Shown one piece after another: positions 1 to 5,266 of a stretch of DNA of 5,266 nucleotides; positions within the stretch are counted from its first letter, which is position 1, and each line of letters opens with the position of its first letter. Source of the stretch: Candidatus Acidiferrales bacterium (GTDB taxonomy: Bacteria; Acidobacteriota; Terriglobia; Acidiferrales; UBA7541); the NCBI GenBank assembly GCA_955651735.1, contig CATPAM010000309.1:1-5266 (forward strand). Direction: 5' to 3'. The notes under the pieces were generated by a model. That model worked only from the letters and a program-made list of their open reading frames with translations, had not been told where the DNA came from and ran no database searches. Made by a program: the position numbers and the translations under genes.

Positions 1-1388
1 CGGAGAAAGCCGCATCGGAAGCGACTACCGTAATGGCCATTGAGACTTCACTCGCCAAAGCTTCCATGTCCAACGTGGACCTCCGCGATCCCAACAAGAC
101 CTATCACAAAATGAAAATTGCCGAGGTGCGATCGCTTACCCCGGATCTTTCCTGGGATTCTTATCTGAAGACTGCCGGGCATGGAGGCGTGGCCGAAATG
201 AACCTCGCGCAACCGGACTTCTTCAAAGCTCTGGACGCGCAGTTGACCTCCACGCACCTCGATGACTGGAAGACTTATTTCCGCTGGCACGTGGTGGATG
301 CCGCGGCGACAGCTCTTCCGGAAAAATTCGTGAACGAGGATTTTGATTTCCGCGGGCGCATTCTGACCGGCGCGAAGCAAATCCAGCCGCGCTGGAAGCG
401 CTGCGTACAAGCGACCGACCGAAATCTCGGTGAAGCGCTTGGCCAGGTCTACGTGCAAAAATATTTTCCGCCGGAGGCCAAGGCACACGCGCTCGAGATG
501 GTACACAACTTGATCACCGCACTGCGCGATGATTTGAAAACGCTCCCCTGGATGGGACCGGAGACGCGCGCGCAAGCCACCGCGAAACTCGAGGCCTTCG
601 CCGTCAAGATCGGCTATCCGGACAAGTGGCGCGATTACTCGGCGCTGAAAGTCGATCGCTCGTCGTATTTGCAGAACCTCCAGCGCGGCGCGGAATTCGA
701 GTTCCAGCGCCGCCTGAACAAAATCGGCAAGCCCGTGGACCGCACGGAATGGGGCATGACTCCGCCCACCGTCAACGCCTACAACAGCAGCAGCATGAAC
801 GAAATCGTTTTCCCTGCCGGTATCATGCAGCCTCCGTTTTACGATCCCAAAGCGGACGACGCCGTGAACTATGGCGGCATGGGCGCGGTCATTGGCCACG
901 AAATCACCCACGGCTTCGACGATCACGGCAGCCAGTTCGACGGACGCGGCAACCTGCAGAATTGGTGGGCAGCTGACGACCTGAAAAACTTCAAAGAACG
1001 CGCGCAATGCGTTTCCGACCAGTTCGATGGCTATGTGGTGGACGGCGATTTGCACGAGAACGGCAAGCTGGTGCTGGGCGAAAGCATTGCCGACCTTGGC
1101 GGACTCACCATCTCCTACGCGGCTTACGAAAAATCGCTGGAGGGCAAGCCGCGCCCGCCCAATAAAGATGGATTCACTCCCGAGCAACAGTTTTTCCTTG
1201 GCTGGGAGCAGGTTTGGGGCGCCAACGAACGCCTGGAATATGCGCGCTTGATGGCCAACACCAATCCGCACCCGCTGCCGCGCTTCCGCGGCAATGGACC
1301 TCTATCCAACATGGCGGAATTCGCCCAGGCATTTGCCTGCAAAAAGGGCGATGCCATGGTGCGCGAAAAAGTCTGCAAAATCTGGTAA
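1..1388 (+). CDS. M13 family metallopeptidase (neprilysin/PepO-like), copy 1, 5' end outside window
   Basis: This is a zinc endopeptidase of family M13, expected to cleave peptides in the periplasm or outside the cell. The reading frame is already open at base 3, and those first ten codons align with copy 2 residues 226-235. The ATG at 33 is therefore an internal methionine, and roughly 225 N-terminal residues, including any signal peptide, lie upstream of the window. Numbered from that Met, the zinc motif HEITH is at 289-293 (bases 897-911). The third ligand is E350 in GESIADLGG, with the supporting Asp at 354. H413 and R419 match neprilysin His711 and Arg717. The substrate-binding motif reads NAYN (248-251), so the backbone-binding Asn is kept. 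C326 and C448 should form the C-terminal disulfide; C124 and C436 would pair with cysteines upstream of the window. The protein ends in CKIW, like neprilysin's CRVW. Family assignment is very secure; the substrate is unknown. Confidence 0.95.
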   Translation, partial: EKAASEATTVMAIETSLAKASMSNVDLRDPNKTYHKMKIAEVRSLTPDLSWDSYLKTAGHGGVAEMNLAQPDFFKALDAQLTSTHLDDWKTYFRWHVVDAAATALPEKFVNEDFDFRGRILTGAKQIQPRWKRCVQATDRNLGEALGQVYVQKYFPPEAKAHALEMVHNLITALRDDLKTLPWMGPETRAQATAKLEAFAVKIGYPDKWRDYSALKVDRSSYLQNLQRGAEFEFQRRLNKIGKPVDRTEWGMTPPTVNAYNSSSMNEIVFPAGIMQPPFYDPKADDAVNYGGMGAVIGHEITHGFDDHGSQFDGRGNLQNWWAADDLKNFKERAQCVSDQFDGYVVDGDLHENGKLVLGESIADLGGLTISYAAYEKSLEGKPRPPNKDGFTPEQQFFLGWEQVWGANERLEYARLMANTNPHPLPRFRGNGPLSNMAEFAQAFACKKGDAMVREKVCKIW

Positions 1389-1500
1389 ACAGCCTGGGCA
1401 CACTTTCATTTTCGCTGGCCCTGCGTCCAACCAGCCAGTAGGATGAAGTGCGCTTTCTGCACTACGGCGTCACACCATCCTGGAAAGTTCCCAGCTTGAA

Positions 1501-1505
1501 AGGGG
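1501..1505 (+). promoter_or_regulatory. Ribosome binding site of M13 peptidase copy 2
   Basis: AGGGG lies six bases before the ATG at 1512, within the purine-rich stretch GAAAGGGG. It fixes the start of copy 2, since the same ATG opens a clean signal peptide. It also shows that copy 2 is translated independently of copy 1. Confidence 0.7.
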
Positions 1506-1511
1506 TAAATC

Positions 1512-3572
1512 ATGGCCGCGCGCCGCTTTTCCGCAACTCTGATCCTGGCAATGGCAATCCTCGCGTCGCTCTTGGTGGCGTTCACCGGAGGCCAGCGCTT
1601 GCTGGCCGCGGACGATGCGTCTCACGGCTATGACGTCGCCAATCTCGACCGTACCTGCAAACCTTGCGACGACTTTTACCAATTCGCGGTGGGCGGCTGG
1701 CTAAAGGCCAATCCCATTCCGCCGGAATATCCGATGTGGGGCAGCTTCGTTACCCTGGCGGACAAGAATGAACAAGCCTTGCACGGTATCCTGGAAGCCG
1801 CTGCAGCGAACGCCTCCGCCGCTGCAAGCTCGAACGAACAAAAAATCGGCGACTTTTTTGCAAGCTGCATGGACACAAAGGAAATCGATGCCCAGGGACT
1901 GAAGCCGATTGGCGCGGAGCTGGCGGCCATCGAGGCGATTCGCGACACGACCGGCGTAATCGACATCGGCGCGAAGCTGCAATCCAAGGGTGTCGGCGTG
2001 CTCTTCAACTTCGGCTCCGACCAGGATTTCCGGGACAGCTCCAAAGTCATCGGAGAAGCGAGTCAGGGCGGCCTGAGCCTTCCGGACCGCGACTATTACA
2101 CGCGCGACGAGGAGGAGTCCAAGAAACTGCGCCACCAGTTCGTGGAACACGTCACCAAGATGCTCGTTCTGGCGGGCGACTCGCAGGACAAGGCCGCAGC
2201 AGCGGCAAACACCGTTTTGAGCATTGAGACTTCGCTTGCGGAAGCCTCCATGACCAATGTGGAGCGCCGCGATCCCGAGAAGATCTACCACAAGATGAGC
2301 GTCGCCGATGCGCAAGCCTTGACCCCGCACCTTTCCTGGGACGGTTATTTCCAGGCAGTGGGCAGTCCGAAGCTCACCGAGATTAATATCGGGCAGCCCG
2401 ATTTCTTCAAAGCCCTCGACGCCATGCTGACCGGCGTACCGTTTGCCGACTGGAAGACTTACTACCGCTGGCAGCTCATCAATCATGCCGCCGCGCTTCT
2501 CTCCGATCCCTTCGTGCAGGAGAATTTTGCCTTCAACGGCCACATTCTCACCGGCGCCAAGGAAATTCACCCGCGCTGGAAGCGTTGCAGCAGCGCCACC
2601 GATCAGCAGTTGGGCGAAGCTCTCGGCCAGATCTACGTGCAGAAGTATTTTCCGCCGGAGGCCAAGGCACGCGCGCTGGAGCTGGTGCACAACTTACTTG
2701 CGGCCCTGCGCGACGATTTGCAAACGCTACCGTGGATGAGCCCGACCACGCGCAAGGCCGCCATCGAAAAACTGGAAGCCTTCACCATTAAAATCGGCTA
2801 CCCGGACACGTGGCGCGCTTACTCCGCGCTGAAAATCGATCGCGGCCCTTACGTCAGGAATGTTTTTCGCGCCACGGAATTTGAAAACGCGCGCGACCTC
2901 GCAAAAATCGGCAAACCCGTCGATCGCGCCGAGTGGGGCATGACGCCGCCGACGGTCGACGCTTACAACAATCCGCAGCTTAACGAAATCGTTTTTCCCG
3001 CGGGCATCCTGCAGCCGCCGTTCTACGACCCCAAGCGCGATGACGCCTACAACTACGGCGGCATCGGCGCGGTGATCGGGCACGAAATCACTCATGGCTT
3101 CGATGACCAGGGCGCGCAGTTTGACCCGCGCGGCAACCTGAAGAATTGGTGGACACCCGAGGACCTGAAGAGTTTCCAGGGCCGCGGCGAGTGCGTGGCG
3201 AAGCAGTTCGACGGCTATGAGGTTGAAAAGGGCTTACACGAAAACGGCAAGCTGGTCGAGGGAGAAAGCATCGCAGACCTCGGCGGGTTGACTCTGGCGT
3301 ACGCGGCGTTCCAGAAATCGTTGCATGGCAAGGCCGGCGAGAAGGACGCCAACGGCTTCACTCCCGAGCAGCGCTTTTTTCTGGGCTACGCGGAAAATTG
3401 GGCCGTCAACGTCCGCCCCGAGCTCGCGCGGCTGCAAACCAACACCAATCCGCATCCGCTGCCGAAGTTTCGGCCCAAAGTGACGATCTCCAACATGGCA
3501 GAATTAGCCAAGCCCTACGGCTGCAAAAAAGGCGACGCCATGGTGCGCGCGCAAGTTTGCAAAATCTGGTAG
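1512..3572 (+). CDS. M13 family metallopeptidase (neprilysin/PepO-like), copy 2, complete
   Basis: A complete secreted zinc endopeptidase of 686 residues, a normal length for bacterial M13 enzymes. Residues 1-33 form a signal peptide: MAARR, a hydrophobic core to about 25, then a likely cut near LLAA. There is no lipobox Cys, so it is probably free or held by an uncleaved anchor. The N-terminal M13 domain opens with CDDFYQFAVGGW (52-63). The catalytic domain has HEITH at 524-528 (bases 3081-3095), third zinc ligand E585 with D589, and H648 and R654 matching neprilysin His711 and Arg717. Cysteines fit three neprilysin disulfides (C52-C671, C119-C359, C561-C683). Both members of the neprilysin C87-C694 pair are absent (V60, A631), and C49 has no partner. 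The motif that is NAYN in copy 1 reads DAYN here (483-486). The 123-base gap after copy 1 holds no clear terminator or promoter, so co-transcription is plausible. The natural substrate cannot be told from sequence. Confidence 0.97.
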   Translation: MAARRFSATLILAMAILASLLVAFTGGQRLLAADDASHGYDVANLDRTCKPCDDFYQFAVGGWLKANPIPPEYPMWGSFVTLADKNEQALHGILEAAAANASAAASSNEQKIGDFFASCMDTKEIDAQGLKPIGAELAAIEAIRDTTGVIDIGAKLQSKGVGVLFNFGSDQDFRDSSKVIGEASQGGLSLPDRDYYTRDEEESKKLRHQFVEHVTKMLVLAGDSQDKAAAAANTVLSIETSLAEASMTNVERRDPEKIYHKMSVADAQALTPHLSWDGYFQAVGSPKLTEINIGQPDFFKALDAMLTGVPFADWKTYYRWQLINHAAALLSDPFVQENFAFNGHILTGAKEIHPRWKRCSSATDQQLGEALGQIYVQKYFPPEAKARALELVHNLLAALRDDLQTLPWMSPTTRKAAIEKLEAFTIKIGYPDTWRAYSALKIDRGPYVRNVFRATEFENARDLAKIGKPVDRAEWGMTPPTVDAYNNPQLNEIVFPAGILQPPFYDPKRDDAYNYGGIGAVIGHEITHGFDDQGAQFDPRGNLKNWWTPEDLKSFQGRGECVAKQFDGYEVEKGLHENGKLVEGESIADLGGLTLAYAAFQKSLHGKAGEKDANGFTPEQRFFLGYAENWAVNVRPELARLQTNTNPHPLPKFRPKVTISNMAELAKPYGCKKGDAMVRAQVCKIW

Positions 3573-3600
3573 GAACTCAAAGCCATCGCCGGCCGGATGT

Positions 3601-4329
3601 TTAGAAGTGAAGAACGACGTCGGCGTTCACTTGCGCGCTGTTTTGCCATTCGCCAAACAGATGGGTTCTCACCCAATCGACGCCCGCGCGCGCAGATAGG
3701 TGCGGGAAGATACGGTAGTCCACCCCTCCACCCACCTGCAAACCAAAACCATTCCTGCTGCCACCCGCAGCCTGGGGCTGGATGTGTACTCCTCCGACGA
3801 TGGTGTGCGCCCAGGGCTCCCATTTGCGGGCGCGCCACGCGATTTTCGGGCCAGCGCCGTAACTGACGTATTTCACGTGCTCGTTGAGATTAATCGCAGG
3901 CGCGAAGGCCGTGATGATGCTCCCCTCGACACCAAACCACTCGTTTGTGAAATAAGTGACCGCCGTATTAGTGCCCACTCCCGTCGTGTTGTATATCGAG
4001 GAACGAAACCTCAGCACGGAAACGCCTAAGGCCAGTTGCCAACGAAAATCGTCGCGGGCGCCATACCCGAATTTCGGGTCAGGGGCAGCCGGCGCAGCCT
4101 CGGCCGGCGCCGTCAACGAGCGTGGCTCAGCGAGCGAGGTTGCATTTGCCAGCCGAAGATCTGCTGACCGCCACAAGATAGCCTTTGACGTGGGCGACGC
4201 GGCCGAGGAGATATTTCTGAAACCCGCAGCCACATTAGTCGCTGGCGACGAAGCTGTGGAATCGTCTTGCGCACTCGCGACGCCCGCAGCGGCAAGCACG
4301 AGCAGTGTAACGCGCAGTAGCCTCTTCAT
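3601..4329 (-). CDS. Predicted outer-membrane beta-barrel protein
   Basis: A 242-residue protein likely exported and folded into the outer membrane. Residues 1-20 are a classic signal peptide (MKRLLR, hydrophobic core, cut after ASA before QDD). Residues 21 to about 88 are rich in Ala, Ser and Pro and look unstructured. From about 93 on there are alternating polar/hydrophobic strands with aromatic girdle residues, at roughly 95-109, 121-142, 152-185, 193-225 and 231-242. They end in VVLHF; a terminal Phe is the usual recognition signal for the BAM assembly machinery. The barrel is small, probably of the 8-strand OmpA-like or lipid A-modifying size, but I see no enzyme motif. Similar proteins are common in Acidobacteriota with no assigned role. 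The ATG at 4329 is supported by the signal peptide and by GAGGAG just upstream. The gene converges on M13 copy 2 with 28 bases between stops. Function beyond envelope location is unknown. Confidence 0.85.
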   Translation of the reverse strand: MKRLLRVTLLVLAAAGVASAQDDSTASSPATNVAAGFRNISSAASPTSKAILWRSADLRLANATSLAEPRSLTAPAEAAPAAPDPKFGYGARDDFRWQLALGVSVLRFRSSIYNTTGVGTNTAVTYFTNEWFGVEGSIITAFAPAINLNEHVKYVSYGAGPKIAWRARKWEPWAHTIVGGVHIQPQAAGGSRNGFGLQVGGGVDYRIFPHLSARAGVDWVRTHLFGEWQNSAQVNADVVLHF

Positions 4330-4332
4330 GTT

Positions 4333-4338
4333 CTCCTC
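4333..4338 (-). promoter_or_regulatory. Ribosome binding site of the beta-barrel gene
   Basis: On the minus strand GAGGAG is followed by AAC and the ATG at 4329. The spacing from its last base is short (3), but the wider GAAGAGGAG tract allows pairing at 5-6 bases. It supports the chosen start. Confidence 0.6.
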
Positions 4339-4353
4339 TTCGCGGGATAGACC

Positions 4354-4368
4354 CCGGCCGTTGGCCAG
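4354..4368 (-). other. Short GC hairpin in the leader of the beta-barrel gene
   Basis: On the minus strand CTGGCC and GGCCGG can pair as a six-base stem with one G-U pair, around the loop AAC, about 25 bases before the start codon. There is no run of T after it, so it is not an intrinsic terminator for the LOG gene. It could be a leader stem affecting mRNA stability or translation, or a chance feature of GC-rich DNA. Confidence 0.3.
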
Positions 4369-4401
4369 CCACTCTCTTATGGTAAACAGGCCATTGCAGC
4401 G

Positions 4402-4414
4402 ATGTCCATGACAT
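4402..4414. promoter_or_regulatory. 13-base perfect inverted repeat, possible operator
   Basis: ATGTC and GACAT flank a 3-base spacer (CAT) in the 132-base gap between the LOG gene and the beta-barrel gene, 73 bases before the barrel start. The position would suit a repressor or activator site for that gene. I found no convincing -35/-10 pair in this gap to anchor it, and a repeat of this size can arise by chance. Confidence 0.25.
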
Positions 4415-4461
4415 TTAGATATCGAGTCGCGCTGGGAGGACCGGGCTTTGGATTGCGGCGT

Positions 4462-5070
4462 TCATCGCCCCTGTTCGCCGGCCCACTTCACTTCGGAAGG
4501 AATCGGTGCGGCGGCCATCCGCGAAAGTACCGCGTGCGGATTTACTTCGACAATCACCATGTCGCGGTGCGCGGGCCGAAGGAATCCTTCAGCAAGGGCG
4601 TGGTCGGCAAGCGACAGGAGGTCATCATAGTATCCCGCCACATTCAGGACCGCGCAGGGCTTGCGATGAATGCCCAACTGCAGCCAGGTAACGATTTCGC
4701 AGAATTCCTCCCAGCTACCGAATCCGCCGGGCAGCAGGAGGAAAGCGTCAGCGAGGTCGGCCATCAGCGCTTTGCGTTGGTGCATGGATTCCAACACGTG
4801 CAGCTCGGTGAGCGACGTATGCGCGATTTCTTTTTCCACCAGCGCACGCGGCATCACGCCAATGGCTTGGCCCCCGGCAGCCAGCACGGAGTCCGCCAGT
4901 ATTCCCATCAGTCCCACGCGGCCACCGCCGAACACCAGCCCGACGCCCGAATCTGCGAGCTCGCGGCCGAGTTCCGCGGCGGCTTGGGCATACACGGGGC
5001 GAGTTCCGGAACTCGAACCGCAAAACACGCAGAGCCGTCGGATTTGTCGAACAGGTTGCATATTCGTCAT
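4462..5070 (-). CDS. LOG family protein (nucleoside 5'-monophosphate phosphoribohydrolase type)
   Basis: A 202-residue cytoplasmic protein of the LOG (Lonely Guy, TIGR00730) family. Characterised members hydrolyse cytokinin riboside 5'-monophosphates, and often AMP, to the free base and ribose 5-phosphate. The Rossmann-like fold starts with CVFCGSSSG (14-22), followed by VFGGGRVGLMG (46-56), MHQRK (96-100) with catalytic R99, and the signature PGGFGSWEE (114-122) with catalytic E122. The usual signature is PGGxGTxxE, so the Thr is a conservative Ser119 here. TWLQLGIHRKP (128-138) is also typical. Length is normal for the family. The ATG at 5070 is the first possible start after an in-frame stop eight codons upstream; Met4 (5061) is an alternative. 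Neither has a clear Shine-Dalgarno sequence, which fits translation coupled to the upstream gene ending 21 bases away. Whether it makes cytokinins or serves in nucleotide salvage cannot be told; many bacterial members have unknown roles. Confidence 0.93.
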   Translation of the reverse strand: MTNMQPVRQIRRLCVFCGSSSGTRPVYAQAAAELGRELADSGVGLVFGGGRVGLMGILADSVLAAGGQAIGVMPRALVEKEIAHTSLTELHVLESMHQRKALMADLADAFLLLPGGFGSWEEFCEIVTWLQLGIHRKPCAVLNVAGYYDDLLSLADHALAEGFLRPAHRDMVIVEVNPHAVLSRMAAAPIPSEVKWAGEQGR

Positions 5071-5091
5071 CGCAGTACGCTTGTGACACGC

Positions 5092-5266
5092 CTAGAGATT
5101 CGGGGCCGGAGACGGGCGCAAACGCGGCGCGAGGCGCTCCGCAAGGAAAAAGCCGCCGAAGAGCAAGGTGGCGTAAACCGCGTCGCCAGTCAGTGTATTC
5201 CAGAACAGCGGCACGGCGGCAAGGTAGCACGCCGCGAGGCCTGCGCTGGTGCGCGGGTAGCTGTTC
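5092..5266 (-). CDS. C-terminal fragment of a polytopic membrane protein, resembling DUF6580
   Basis: An open frame enters from the window edge (first whole codon at 5265) and runs 57 codons to a TAG at 5092-5094. It has no ATG inside the window, so it is easily missed. The peptide begins NSYPRTSAGLAACY, continues through a hydrophobic segment (about residues 9-22) and the turn WNTLTGDAV (22-30), then a second hydrophobic segment (31-42), and ends with the basic, Pro-rich tail ERLAPRLRPSPAPNL. The YP.T.aGL..CY..a.P.f.NTL..D pattern matches my recollection of the C-terminus of DUF6580, small integral membrane proteins annotated as putative transporters and thought to be related to ECF transporter S components. 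The stop lies 21 bases before the LOG start and in the same frame, so the two genes probably share a transcript. Coding status is fairly sure; the family name is tentative and the substrate is unknown. Confidence 0.65.
   Translation of the reverse strand, partial: NSYPRTSAGLAACYLAAVPLFWNTLTGDAVYATLLFGGFFLAERLAPRLRPSPAPNL

Noticed and set aside
33..35. ATG at 33 as the true start of M13 copy 1
   Set aside because: The frame is open further upstream, and the ten preceding codons align with copy 2 residues 226-235. A start here would delete the N-terminal third of the enzyme.
48..1271. A 407-codon open frame on the minus strand opposite M13 copy 1
   Set aside because: The plus strand is plainly an M13 enzyme with intact catalytic motifs. 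The antisense frame has no recognisable domain, and GC-rich codon use commonly leaves the opposite strand open.
1447..1463. Inverted repeat AGTGC/GCACT with a 7-base loop between the two peptidase genes
   Set aside because: The stem is only five base pairs and no T-run follows, so it cannot be called a terminator.
1701..2690. A 329-codon open frame on the minus strand opposite M13 copy 2
   Set aside because: It resembles the antisense frame of copy 1 only because the two sense genes are homologous. No independent evidence of coding.
3584..3599. Palindromic CCGGCCGG flanked by CATC/GATG between the convergent stop codons
   Set aside because: It might serve as a bidirectional terminator by position, but the stem is short or needs a large loop and there is no T-run on either side.
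3956..4411. A 151-codon plus-strand frame opposite the barrel gene
   Set aside because: The minus strand gives a signal peptide, beta strands and a terminal Phe, while this frame has no recognisable features.
4748..5230. A 160-codon minus-strand frame overlapping the LOG gene and the membrane protein tail
   Set aside because: It is Arg/Ala-rich shadow translation. The other minus-strand frames here encode a LOG protein with full motifs and a coherent membrane protein C-terminus.

Overview
The window looks like ordinary chromosomal DNA from a GC-rich Gram-negative bacterium, most likely an Acidobacteriota (Terriglobia-type) soil bacterium. This is inferred from three things: paired secreted M13 (neprilysin/PepO-type) metallopeptidases, a small outer-membrane beta-barrel protein with a Phe terminus, and a membrane protein tail resembling DUF6580. 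The taxonomic call rests on family recollection, not on a search.

Layout. On the + strand are two M13 peptidase genes in tandem. The first (to 1388) has lost its 5' part at the window edge. The second (1512-3572) is complete, with a signal peptide and its own ribosome binding site. Over the 451 residues from position 33 onward the two align without a single gap, and by hand count about two thirds of residues are identical, so they are a tandem duplication. Both keep the zinc and catalytic residues, but they differ at two positions that line the substrate pocket in neprilysin. On the - strand, converging on the second peptidase with only 28 bases between stop codons, is a predicted outer-membrane beta-barrel protein (3601-4329). 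Upstream of it on the same strand, after a 132-base gap, is a LOG-family nucleotide phosphoribohydrolase (4462-5070). It is preceded by the last 57 codons of a polytopic membrane protein (5092 to the window edge), whose stop lies 21 bases before the LOG start and which is probably in the same transcript.

How the genes relate. The two peptidases probably act outside the inner membrane on peptides, possibly with different preferences. The barrel protein is an envelope component with no visible functional tie to them beyond location. The LOG protein is cytoplasmic and acts on nucleoside monophosphates; its link to the membrane protein is positional only. No RNA gene, mobile element, CRISPR array or convincing intrinsic terminator was seen, and no gap between genes exceeds 132 bases. 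I do not see a clearly new system here; the most interesting point is the divergence between the two peptidase paralogs.
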